Positions 23,974 through 32,693 of a stretch of 64,000 nucleotides of DNA are shown piece after piece. The notes beneath the pieces were generated by a model. It made no database searches, was not told the DNA's origin, and worked only from the letters and a program-made list of their open reading frames with translations. Within the stretch, counting starts at the first letter, position 1. Each line of letters starts with the position of its first letter. The position numbers and the translations under genes are program-made. Source of the stretch: an uncultured Shewanella sp. (lineage in GTDB: Bacteria; Pseudomonadota; Gammaproteobacteria; Enterobacterales; Shewanellaceae); assembly GCF_947501665.1 (NCBI RefSeq), contig NZ_CANMWS010000023.1:1-64000 (forward strand), in the 5' to 3' direction.

Positions 23974-26466
23974 TTAGTTACAAGCTTGAACCAAATCAGG
24001 ATTAGTCACATTAATGGTTGCATCACCCGTTGCAGCCGTGCTGGCAAACGTCACCACTTCAGCTTGCATTTCAGCGGTTGCCGCTAATGCATACCCATCG
24101 GTAATGCCGTCTTTCTCACTTGGATCAACCACTGAACTGTGATGACCTTTGATGAAACGTACAACACCTGAACCCACTTTAGCACTGTCCACACACGTCA
24201 ACCCTAGTGTACTGATCAGAGGCTCAGTACCTGATAACGGGAAGCTCTCTACCTGATTAGGTAAAACTTGATCCGCTAAGTTTCCTGCGCCATCACCCAC
24301 CACTTCAAGTAATTGAACCGGTAACTGAGTTGCCACTAATGTGCTAGCCAAGTTAATAGGGTCGATACTGTCAACCGCCGTTTGCACAGCAAAAGCAAAG
24401 GTAGGAATAAAGGCTTCATATACCGCATTAACAACAGCGGTATACTCAGGCGTATCTGCAGCAAAACTATTTACATTCGCTTCTTCAACTAGTGCGATAA
24501 AAGCAGGATCGGTTATCACAGTCTGATAAAGAGCTGGTGCAAAAGTGGCTGAACCAACAAAACTGCCAGCCAGGCCGCCCGATGGCGCAATGAGTGAAGC
24601 GGCATTTAACGCATAAGGATTCACCGCCACTTGCTCATTCGTACTTGGGTCAATCATTCCAGAGTTGGCATAAGCGGCCATATTCGTGCCCACAATGCCT
24701 CCAAGGCTTAATCCTTGCAAGCTAATATTATTAGCATCAAAGAGTTGTGCCTGCTCGTTATTAGCCAGCTCCATGGCAAGGCCGGTTAAACCTAAACGTA
24801 AGGCTAAGTTATCCACAATGGCTTGGCGGAAGTTATCGCGGGCGGTTAAGCTACTACCCACGTTGACAAACGCTAAGGTGCTGCCATTAACAAACGCATC
24901 AGGCTTTCCAATCACAGCGCCGTAACTCTCATCCGTGGCACTGACATCGTAAACGCCATCACCATTAGCATCAAAAGAACGCTCACCATGTAAAGGCATA
25001 TCAATTGCCACCGTTGCCACACCTGCAGCGGCATAACTACCCGCGGTGGACAACATCATTTCTTTACCGCCACCTAGACCATGCATCATAATGGTTGTCG
25101 GCCAGCCTGTTGCAGGCATAGTGAAATCGCCTTTGCCTTGTAATGTGTAGAGCTCCGCCATTTTGGTCACATTCGGCAAGGTAATTTGCACATTCACCGT
25201 TTCATAAGCCGTAATCGCTGGCACTGGATTATATTGGGTTAAATGTTTTACAGGATCAACAGGGGTATTATCATCTAACAACCAAGTTTGACCCACTAAC
25301 AAAGCAGGGTTCGTTAAGGCTGCGGTTCCATCGATACCATAAGCACTGGCTTGGGTAATGAAATGACTCTTACTTAATGTGCCTGCCTCAATCGCGGCTA
25401 ATACAGCAACAGGACTGTCACCCAAGGCTGTCCAATACCCATTAACGGCAGGGTTTAAATCGCCATCTAAACATTTCACCGATGAACATTGGCTATAAAT
25501 GGGTAATTTCAACGACATGCTATAGACATCCGTTGCATCAGCCACTAAATACGACACACCATCTGCTGCATTTAAGCCTAATGCTTGGGCAACGGTATAA
25601 CCTTTAGGTGCAAAATCAGACAATTCAGGTTGATAAGGGTTATCCGTTGTTGCATTCACCATCAAGAGTTTCGTGGTTTCAATAACAGGGGCAACTGATT
25701 GCGTGGTAAACAGCGCCGAATAAGTTATAGTACTGGCATCTACACCATGACTTGCCGCCATCCCCTTTTCATAACTATTAATGAGATATTGTAACGTCAG
25801 TTGGGTTGGTGACGCTAAAGGATTGACATCAATATCGAGCTTTAACGAAGTATAGGTTTTTGATGCTGAAACCGATTGACCTGAAGAGTCTTCAATTGAA
25901 CTGGTCAGAGCATAAAGGTAAGACTGCTGCGCTTTGAGGGGTTTCAGCGGCACGATAACAATTTGATCGCCAGACACACTCGTTATAAAGTCCACACCAA
26001 ATTCAAGTTCATCGCCCACTTCACACGCCGACAAGGTTGCCGCATCTTTACATTCGTCTTTTTGAGACAATGCGCCACCCGCGACGGCTTCAAACATGCG
26101 CACAGCGCTTGGTTGAACAACAGATGACGCCATTAATGTTAATGGGTTACCATCGGCATCATTTTCTAAATTCACACTGATAGCAATGGGCGCGGTGGTT
26201 GACCAACCATCTAATGCCCCCAAAGCAATAGCAGGATCGGTATAATCACCTGTGTCTTCACCAGGGACATTTAATGTTCCATCCACGGTGCCACTGAACA
26301 CTAAATCATTAGGCAATGCAAAATCGGCCGTGGCCGGATCAAAGACAATACTTGACCAAGGTTGTAAGGATTCTGTTTTCTCTGTCACTTCATCGCTGCT
26401 GTCTTCTCCACAAGCCGTAAGCCCAAAGGTTGACGCTATCGCGACACTTAACATAAGTTTTTTCAT
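23974..26466 (-). CDS. Surface lipase lipoprotein of the Pla-1/cef (VolA) family
   Basis: An 830-residue lipoprotein: signal peptide ending FGLTACGEDSS, a lipobox with Cys about residue 19. Its order matches the Pla-1/cef extracellular lipase family, of which Vibrio VolA is a surface lysophospholipase: SIVFDPATADFALPNDLVF at the N-terminus, MHGLGGGKEM as oxyanion region, and the nucleophile serine in GLSLGGIVG (about 587). H-H-S near KGHHSSVVDP supplies a likely catalytic His. It releases fatty acids from exogenous phospholipids, which the FadL porin family can import. It is monocistronic with its own terminator. Confidence 0.85.
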   Translation of the reverse strand: MKKLMLSVAIASTFGLTACGEDSSDEVTEKTESLQPWSSIVFDPATADFALPNDLVFSGTVDGTLNVPGEDTGDYTDPAIALGALDGWSTTAPIAISVNLENDADGNPLTLMASSVVQPSAVRMFEAVAGGALSQKDECKDAATLSACEVGDELEFGVDFITSVSGDQIVIVPLKPLKAQQSYLYALTSSIEDSSGQSVSASKTYTSLKLDIDVNPLASPTQLTLQYLINSYEKGMAASHGVDASTITYSALFTTQSVAPVIETTKLLMVNATTDNPYQPELSDFAPKGYTVAQALGLNAADGVSYLVADATDVYSMSLKLPIYSQCSSVKCLDGDLNPAVNGYWTALGDSPVAVLAAIEAGTLSKSHFITQASAYGIDGTAALTNPALLVGQTWLLDDNTPVDPVKHLTQYNPVPAITAYETVNVQITLPNVTKMAELYTLQGKGDFTMPATGWPTTIMMHGLGGGKEMMLSTAGSYAAAGVATVAIDMPLHGERSFDANGDGVYDVSATDESYGAVIGKPDAFVNGSTLAFVNVGSSLTARDNFRQAIVDNLALRLGLTGLAMELANNEQAQLFDANNISLQGLSLGGIVGTNMAAYANSGMIDPSTNEQVAVNPYALNAASLIAPSGGLAGSFVGSATFAPALYQTVITDPAFIALVEEANVNSFAADTPEYTAVVNAVYEAFIPTFAFAVQTAVDSIDPINLASTLVATQLPVQLLEVVGDGAGNLADQVLPNQVESFPLSGTEPLISTLGLTCVDSAKVGSGVVRFIKGHHSSVVDPSEKDGITDGYALAATAEMQAEVVTFASTAATGDATINVTNPDLVQACN

Positions 26467-26738
26467 TCTGAATTCCCAAATCTTGTTGTAATAATTTTAT
26501 TTTCCGAAGGAAATTAGCCACAAAAGTCTGTAAAATATGGCTATATTGCACTGAGTCAATCTTATACTCAGTAAAAGAGAATTAGAATTTAACGTAAAAT
26601 CATTGAATTGGCTACATTTTTGTTACTATCTTTTAGTATTATACAATAATAATCTTATTCAAACGTTTTAAACAGTTGTTTATTTAGGCGATCGTGGCAG
26701 ACACCATCCGCTTTAGACTCACTAGGAAAAATGGACCT

Positions 26739-27476
26739 ATGTTGGAATATCAAGCAAGAAAAGATTTACTGATGAACAAAACCATTCTTGTGACGGGCGC
26801 AGGCGATGGCATTGGCCGCACTGCCGCTATTACATTTGCCGCCCATGGCGCCACAGTCATCTTATTGGGCCGCACGGTCAAGAAACTCGAAGCTGTTTAT
26901 GATGAAATAGAACAAGCAGGTTATCCAAAACCAGCCATTATTCCGCTTGATCTCAAAGGCGCCTCAGAACAAAACTACAACGATATGGCGGACACCATAG
27001 AAGAGCAATTCGGTCATTTAGATGGACTGCTTCACAATGCCAGCTTACTCGGCATTTTAGGGCCTTTTGAGCAAATTTCAATGAGTTCCATTGAAGAAGT
27101 CATGCAAGTGAACTTATATGCAAAACTGATGATGACAAAAGCCCTATTGCCTGCCATGAAAAAAGCCCCCCATGCCTCTATTTTATTAACCTCAAGCAGT
27201 GTGGGTCGTAAAGGCCGCGCATTTTGGGGCGAATACTCAATATCAAAATTTGCCACAGAAGGCTTTATGCAGCTACTGGCTCATGAGTATGAAGACACCA
27301 CAATACGCGTCAATACCATCAATCCTGGCGCCACACGAACAGAGATGCGTGCCACGGCCTACCCTGCTGAAAACCCAGACACCCTTAATACGCCTGAAGA
27401 TATCATGCCTACCTACCTCTATTTAATGGGCGATGATTCCACAGCCATAACAGGTCAGCAATTGAACGCTCAATAA
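26739..27476 (+). CDS. yciK: YciK family short-chain oxidoreductase
   Basis: A 245-residue SDR with TGAGDGIGRTAA (NADP site), LHNASLLG (structural NAG-type motif), SSSVGRKGRAFWGEYSISKFATEG containing the Ser, Tyr and Lys of the active site, and NPGATRTEMRA. The residues before ATG 26739 have no homology; MLEYQARKDLL matches the YciK start. Physiological substrate is unknown. Proximity to sohB is a usual gammaproteobacterial pairing, although here the lipase gene intervenes. Confidence 0.9.
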   Translation: MLEYQARKDLLMNKTILVTGAGDGIGRTAAITFAAHGATVILLGRTVKKLEAVYDEIEQAGYPKPAIIPLDLKGASEQNYNDMADTIEEQFGHLDGLLHNASLLGILGPFEQISMSSIEEVMQVNLYAKLMMTKALLPAMKKAPHASILLTSSSVGRKGRAFWGEYSISKFATEGFMQLLAHEYEDTTIRVNTINPGATRTEMRATAYPAENPDTLNTPEDIMPTYLYLMGDDSTAITGQQLNAQ

Positions 27477-27514
27477 CTCATGCCATAAAGAAAGTCATAA
27501 AGAGAGCCGCTGTC

Positions 27515-27545
27515 GACTCACGGGGATCCCTCCCCAATGTGAGTC
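27515..27545 (+). terminator. Hairpin after yciK
   Basis: GACTCAC (27515-27521) pairs with GTGAGTC (27539-27545) and an inner GGGG/CCCC extends the stem. It is 39 bp after the yciK stop. No U-run follows, so its efficiency is uncertain. Confidence 0.5.
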
Positions 27546-27574
27546 AGTTCACTCAAATCCCTTTCATGAAAACC

Positions 27575-27657
27575 AAAACCACCGCTGAATGCCATATCAG
27601 CAGTAGCGGTGGTTTTAGCTAAAATTACATCAATTAACGATGGGGGTCTTAGTTAAT
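27575..27657 (-). repeat. Cassette terminator repeat R1
   Basis: AAAACCACCGCT and AGCGGTGGTTTT form a 12-bp stem. It is followed by AATTACATCAATTAACGATG and TTAGTTAAT. It is the outermost of three near-identical direct repeats. No gene lies between R1 and R2 (95 bp), as if a cassette gene had been lost. Confidence 0.8.
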
Positions 27658-27752
27658 CTTTTTTTGACATTACCTCCACTCGACTTAAGTCAAAACTTGA
27701 GCCAGTTCACTCAAACACTTTCAATAACGGTAAAACCAATAAAAATAGGCCA

Positions 27753-27835
27753 TAAAAAACCACCGCTGAATGTCATATCAGAAGCGGTGGCTTTGGTTTA
27801 AATTGCATCAATTAACGATGAGGAGATTGGTTAAT
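27753..27835 (-). repeat. Cassette terminator repeat R2
   Basis: The same hairpin core (CCACCGCTGAATGTCATATC then AGCGGTGG) and the same tail (ATTAACGATGAGGAGATTGG) as R3. It lies about 30 bp downstream of the 89-residue membrane protein gene on the minus strand and ends in a T-run in that direction. Confidence 0.85.
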
Positions 27836-27866
27836 GTATATTAACGCTTACCATCTAAATTAAATA

Positions 27867-28136
27867 TTAAACTTTTTGAATAACGCTGCCAAACATTTCA
27901 CCATAAGAAAAACATCCCATCAATAACATGATTATCAATGAAACTATAAACAAAAAAGTATCAAATGAATCCATCGTTCTAATAGGGATAGACATATCTA
28001 GCCCAAAGACCTTTGAAACTAAATATATTGTAATATTCAACATAAGAACAAACAGAATGATGAAAACATATAAAATCAGTTTTCGATAACAACGGGCTTT
28101 GGGTGTTCTGGCATCATCTAAATGTATTCGCTGCAT
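27867..28136 (-). CDS. Small two-helix membrane protein in immunity-cassette position
   Basis: The ATG at 28136 is chosen because AAGGA lies just upstream, giving 89 residues: MQRIHLDDARTPKARCYRK, then hydrophobic helices at about 20-40 (LILYVFIILFVLMLNITIYL) and 58-76 (FLFIVSLIIMLLMGCFSYG). It sits between repeats R3 and R2, in the position of a toxin-immunity cassette. A membrane immunity protein against a pore-forming toxin is plausible, but no family is recognised and the cognate toxin is not in the window. Confidence 0.55.
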   Translation of the reverse strand: MQRIHLDDARTPKARCYRKLILYVFIILFVLMLNITIYLVSKVFGLDMSIPIRTMDSFDTFLFIVSLIIMLLMGCFSYGEMFGSVIQKV

Positions 28137-28152
28137 GGCATCCTTCATAAAA

Positions 28153-28235
28153 TAAAAAACCACCGCTGAATGTCATATCAGAAACGGTGGTTTTTGTTGA
28201 AATTACATCAATTAATGATGAGGAGATTGGTTAAT
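28153..28235 (-). repeat. Cassette terminator repeat R3
   Basis: Third copy of the repeat. On the minus strand the hairpin CCACCG...CGGTGG is followed by TTTTTTATTTT, a good intrinsic terminator. It begins one base after the DUF4303 gene stop, and the next gene's ribosome site follows directly. Confidence 0.85.
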
Positions 28236-28236
28236 T

Positions 28237-28845
28237 TTAATCACTTTCAACAACCTTAATAAACTTCTGGTGCCAATATTCAGAGTTAACTTCTTTAGAA
28301 ATAGACTTAATGAGATCTGTATTGTTACCATCTGGAAATTGCACACCCAATAATAGGTCATTTTCAAAACAATGAGCATCAAATGATTTTCTTTTCAACA
28401 ATTCAAAAAATACATTTATTACAATGCCTTTAAACAAAAGATTTATTTCATCAGGTTCCATTTCTGCTTCATAAAATAAATCAAAATTTTCGTCAAGAAA
28501 ATCGTTGATATTTTCAAAGCATTCAAAGTGAGGCCAGATATAGTCCCATTCACAGGCTGTTAACTCACAATAATCATCAGGGATGATAGAGCCTTTGTTA
28601 TCAATAAGTAAATCAGAATTATCTTTAATGAATGATGACATTTTCTCATTTATTTTAGCTAAGCTCTCTCTTGTTGAGTAAGCTAATCCAAAATCTACAA
28701 AACCAGAAGATGGATATAAAACAAAAGCATATATTCTGTCCTTACTCAAGGAAGATGTGAAGTCTTCTACTATTTTTTGTAGCGATTGTTGACATGCAGC
28801 TAACAACTGCTCTGATAACTCATTTTTGATATTCAGTATATTCAT
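28237..28845 (-). CDS. DUF4303-like immunity protein
   Basis: About 202 acidic residues starting at ATG 28845, four bases after the toxin stop, with TAGG as ribosome site in the toxin's last codons. The order of features, an N-terminal helical segment, IYAFVLYPSSGFVDFGLAYSTRE, then ACEWDYIWPHFE and an acidic C-terminal half, matches DUF4303 as I recall it. Members occur as immunity proteins next to polymorphic toxins. The tight coupling to the nuclease-tipped exoprotein makes it the probable antidote. Its many Asp/Glu residues could mimic nucleic acid. Confidence 0.7.
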   Translation of the reverse strand: MNILNIKNELSEQLLAACQQSLQKIVEDFTSSLSKDRIYAFVLYPSSGFVDFGLAYSTRESLAKINEKMSSFIKDNSDLLIDNKGSIIPDDYCELTACEWDYIWPHFECFENINDFLDENFDLFYEAEMEPDEINLLFKGIVINVFFELLKRKSFDAHCFENDLLLGVQFPDGNNTDLIKSISKEVNSEYWHQKFIKVVESD

Positions 28846-28849
28846 TTCA

Positions 28850-31800
28850 TTACCTAGATTTTGAAATATCATCCCACTCTTTTAATACTTTAATCATTCC
28901 CTGCCTATCTCCTTTTACCTTTAGTAACTTCTCATAAAGCTGTGTTTGAGGATATATACCATGTTGGCCTTTAACATTAGGCGCCCAAGTCAAATTATGT
29001 TTAGACAATTCAGGATCAATATTCACTTCTCTTAAAAGCTCTCTATTTCTTTCCCCCACAGAACGACCACCCTTTTTCTCTACTTTATGATGTGCATGCG
29101 GCTTACGCATCTCACCTTTAGGTATAGAAGTTCCAGAAATTTCAGAATAATATTTTTTCCAGTTATCCCCAAAAATATTTTTTCCTTTTTTAATAGAACC
29201 ATGATGTATTATATCTCTAATATTTTCATCACTGATACCACTTTGCTGCATAGATTTCTTCCATTTAGCAAAAGTACTACTCGTGACCTCATCAGCAAAG
29301 CTTTGTGTTAATTCTTCAAACTTAGCAGTAGGCAACTTATTCGATTGTTTATTATCACTAGACTTATCTGACTTAGACCCACTACCAGATTGATTTGAAA
29401 CACCTTTATTACTTTTTGTTTGCCCCCCCCCAGGCTTGTAACTTGATATATCTCCATTTTCAATTAAAGCCATGGCATAAGTCATTTCATTAATCACATT
29501 TTGACCAATGCCATTCTTTTTCATTTGTGCAAGAACACCTTTTAGCATTCCAGCACCAGTTTTATTAATGATTGAATCAGTGACATAATCTTGTGCAAAC
29601 TGCTTAATTACGTCAATTTTTTTCTCTTCCGATGCAGTTTTATAATCTTCAACAAAAATGATAACTTTCTGTATATCTTGATAAACGTTATATGCATTCC
29701 AAGCCATTACAGCAAAAGGTAATAAAAATAATGCATTATTTTCAGCAGCATTAGCACCTGCATCCGCTGCAATATTCACATCGGCATTGGCCACAAAGGC
29801 TCCCAATGCCGCTCCTATTTTAGCAAGATCAGTACCTGTTTTTCTTAATTTTTCAAGAGCTTTATATTGCTTCTCAATTAATTGTTCTTCAGCTAACCTT
29901 AAATCAGGATCTTGAATTAAACCTAATTCTTGAAATGCATTCTCAACTTCCGTTATTTTATTATCATATTCTGTTTGACTCTTATAAATATCCCCAATTA
30001 CCTCACCGACCACAGCGCCACCTGCGCCGGATACACAACTGATTTTATTTTTCTTATCGCTGCCATGCACATTGGCCGTGGCTAAGCCGATACCACAGCC
30101 TAAGGCAGCGTGTGACATATAGCGTACTAGCTGATTAATATCCTTGTCTTTGGCTAGTTGACCTATCTCCTTCGCCATACTTCTGCCGAGTTGATTAATG
30201 GCATCTTGCTGCAAGTTTTGAACAAATTGATCGCCAAAATCACTTAAATGACCATGGGAAAAAATGGTATTGATCCCCGCATTCACCGTCGCGTGAGTCA
30301 CCATTTGCGTGGCTTGATTGGCTAATTGAATGCCAGTATTGACCTCTTTAACAACTTTACCATCTTTAATAACTTCTTGTGTGGCATCAAAGAAATCCAT
30401 ACCACCGACATATTCCAGTGCTCCGGCAGTTGCCATAGTCATAGCTAGATTTTTAATGCTATCGTGACTAGTCAACCCTTTTACCGCAGTCGACAAACTA
30501 TCACCATTAGCAAGACTCATTACCGTTTGTGTCGCAATCGCTTGCATACCCGCATTAACAGCTGCGACCATAGCTACTTCTAGCGGCGCGGCGGCTGCTG
30601 CAGCCGCTAAAGCAGCTGGCCCCATCGCCACAGACATCGCAATGGCGATCACCGCCATGGCGGCAGGGCTTAGGCTACTGGTTTTATCATGCTCGTGAAT
30701 GTTAAGCAGTTCTTGATAGTTGGTTTCTATGTTGTCGCGATACTCAGGATCGTTATAAAGATCCGCCATCCATGACAAGCCTTGAGTTTTGCTGAACTCA
30801 TTGAGAATGTCATCTAAGGTTATGTCCTCATTTTGACCCAGCTCGATGCTTAAGCCATGAGTCGCATGAATTTTGACGCCACCGACGATATTGTTATACA
30901 CCGCAGTGTCTACTTTATTGTTAATGGTTTCGGTCTTTATTTTCCACATGCCTTCTTTGACACGGTTCATGAAGTAGTGATCTTGCTCTTTAGCAAGCAA
31001 TAAATTCACCGCGCCGTCATTGGCAGTGATTTGGGTACCGTCACCGGATTTAATGTCTGTGGCTCTAAGGGTAATATCACCAAAATCTGAGGCGATGAGC
31101 ACGCCTTTACCCGCCTCTAACGCCGAGCGAATGGCAATGGTTTGAAACTCTTGCTCTTGCAGGGTAACGTTACCGACTTTACCCTGGCGGCTTTGTTGAA
31201 ACTCATCAAACTCGTTGGTGATGTAAATGCCTTGATCGGCCAAAATTTCAATCACGCCTTGATCGGCGGTTAAGGTTGAGGCATTAATTTGAATAACGCC
31301 TGAGGCCATCAAATAAATGCTGTCTTTGGCACTGAGGACAGAGGCAGTATGGCTGACCACCGACTGCTCTGTGTCATAGCCACCCACTTTATCATTGCGC
31401 ACATAGCTGGTTTGTTGACTGACAATGGCAATATTGCCATCGGCCATTAGCGTTATTGACCCTGTTTTACTGTCGACCTTACCGCCTTGAATGATGATGT
31501 CATTCATGCTGCGAATGCTAATATTGCCGTTCGCATTAACGCTAGCAATGGGCCCTAAACGGGTACCTTGCTCATAAGGCGTTGCATAGCGGTGCACCAT
31601 GGTTTTTTGCAGATACTGATTGGCCACGATGTTAACATTCTGCTTGGCCGATATCGTGCCAGACAGGTTTTGCAGTGTGCCACCCACCAGTAGATTGAGA
31701 TCCCCAGACGCCACCACAGTGGCATTAGGCTTAACGGTAAAGTCACCTAAGGTTTTAATAAAAGTGTTACGTGCACTATAAAGTTTACCCGCATTCACTG

Positions 31801-32680
31801 TGACGCTATTAAAAGTGGCCTGACTGCCGCCAATGCGGACTTCATGACTGGACAGCATTAAGTCTTTAACATTTTGGGTAGGCAGATGCACGATAGGCAC
31901 TAACACCCACTGACCGTTGATTTTACGTCGCTCGGGCCAAATAAGGTTTTTGTTATAACTGTTCACTTGGCTTTGGGTCAGCTTGTCGCCAAACTTAATG
32001 CCCCATTTGATGGCGGATTTGCTTTTACTAAAGGTGAAGGCAGCATTGTACAAGTCATTAATTTGAACCGCCTCAGTGGCATAGGCTTCACTGAGTAAAT
32101 TACGATTCAGCAAGTTAAACACTTGTGAGCGAATGAGCCGCGACTGAACAAATTCATCACCAATGAGCTTAGGCACACCAAAATGCGGAATGATGATGGT
32201 GATATCCCCCGTCATGATAGGGATCATGCTAGGGGCTGGCAATGCCCATTTATTGTGTTTTAGCAACTTTTGCTGAAAGCTGGCAATGTGTTGCGAGGCG
32301 GCTTTTTTACCTACCTCCACATAATTGGCGCGCTGGTAGAGGTGCTTGTCGCCTTTGGCACGCTCAAATTGGGCGCTGCTGCTGACATCGCCTTGCAGTT
32401 GGCTGTCGGTAATAATTTGCGCCGCCGAGGCCACGCCGGGCACGATAATTTGCGCTAACATCACAAAGGTGACTAGGTACGCTGTGAAGCGCTGCCAAAG
32501 CGTTTTTGGCTGTTCAGTTGAGGGTGCCTCTTGCTGAGCCTGTTGGGCTTTTTGCGCCCCAGTCAATTGCTGCTGCATTTGCCCTAAAGAAAAAGAATTG
32601 GATATGGGTAAACCAACAAATTGGCGCAACAAATTGGCGGCAGGGCTCACCACCCTGCGCGGTTTAAAAAATGCTTTCAT
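28850..32680 (-). CDS. CDI-like exoprotein C-terminal half with AHH nuclease toxin
   Basis: 1276 residues. A basic N-region and hydrophobic helix (about 65-90, TAYLVTFVMLAQIIVPGVAS) form an extended export signal. Residues about 270-580 are beta-helix repeats of the filamentous-haemagglutinin type. An Ala-rich membrane-like segment near 670-720 and a DUF637-like region (LEYVGGMDFFDATQEV, GINTIFSHGHLSDFGDQFVQ) follow. The C-terminus has PHAHHKVEKKGGRSVGERNR and NLTWAPNVKGQHGIYP, the AHH-type HNH nuclease pattern. The G-G-G at about 1083-1085, encoded by nine G, sits just before the variable toxin region. It begins 13 bp after the TPS-half gene. It would be delivered to neighbours and cut nucleic acid. 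Confidence 0.8.
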   Translation of the reverse strand: MKAFFKPRRVVSPAANLLRQFVGLPISNSFSLGQMQQQLTGAQKAQQAQQEAPSTEQPKTLWQRFTAYLVTFVMLAQIIVPGVASAAQIITDSQLQGDVSSSAQFERAKGDKHLYQRANYVEVGKKAASQHIASFQQKLLKHNKWALPAPSMIPIMTGDITIIIPHFGVPKLIGDEFVQSRLIRSQVFNLLNRNLLSEAYATEAVQINDLYNAAFTFSKSKSAIKWGIKFGDKLTQSQVNSYNKNLIWPERRKINGQWVLVPIVHLPTQNVKDLMLSSHEVRIGGSQATFNSVTVNAGKLYSARNTFIKTLGDFTVKPNATVVASGDLNLLVGGTLQNLSGTISAKQNVNIVANQYLQKTMVHRYATPYEQGTRLGPIASVNANGNISIRSMNDIIIQGGKVDSKTGSITLMADGNIAIVSQQTSYVRNDKVGGYDTEQSVVSHTASVLSAKDSIYLMASGVIQINASTLTADQGVIEILADQGIYITNEFDEFQQSRQGKVGNVTLQEQEFQTIAIRSALEAGKGVLIASDFGDITLRATDIKSGDGTQITANDGAVNLLLAKEQDHYFMNRVKEGMWKIKTETINNKVDTAVYNNIVGGVKIHATHGLSIELGQNEDITLDDILNEFSKTQGLSWMADLYNDPEYRDNIETNYQELLNIHEHDKTSSLSPAAMAVIAIAMSVAMGPAALAAAAAAAPLEVAMVAAVNAGMQAIATQTVMSLANGDSLSTAVKGLTSHDSIKNLAMTMATAGALEYVGGMDFFDATQEVIKDGKVVKEVNTGIQLANQATQMVTHATVNAGINTIFSHGHLSDFGDQFVQNLQQDAINQLGRSMAKEIGQLAKDKDINQLVRYMSHAALGCGIGLATANVHGSDKKNKISCVSGAGGAVVGEVIGDIYKSQTEYDNKITEVENAFQELGLIQDPDLRLAEEQLIEKQYKALEKLRKTGTDLAKIGAALGAFVANADVNIAADAGANAAENNALFLLPFAVMAWNAYNVYQDIQKVIIFVEDYKTASEEKKIDVIKQFAQDYVTDSIINKTGAGMLKGVLAQMKKNGIGQNVINEMTYAMALIENGDISSYKPGGGQTKSNKGVSNQSGSGSKSDKSSDNKQSNKLPTAKFEELTQSFADEVTSSTFAKWKKSMQQSGISDENIRDIIHHGSIKKGKNIFGDNWKKYYSEISGTSIPKGEMRKPHAHHKVEKKGGRSVGERNRELLREVNIDPELSKHNLTWAPNVKGQHGIYPQTQLYEKLLKVKGDRQGMIKVLKEWDDISKSR

Positions 32681-32693
32681 TAATTTAATTCAC

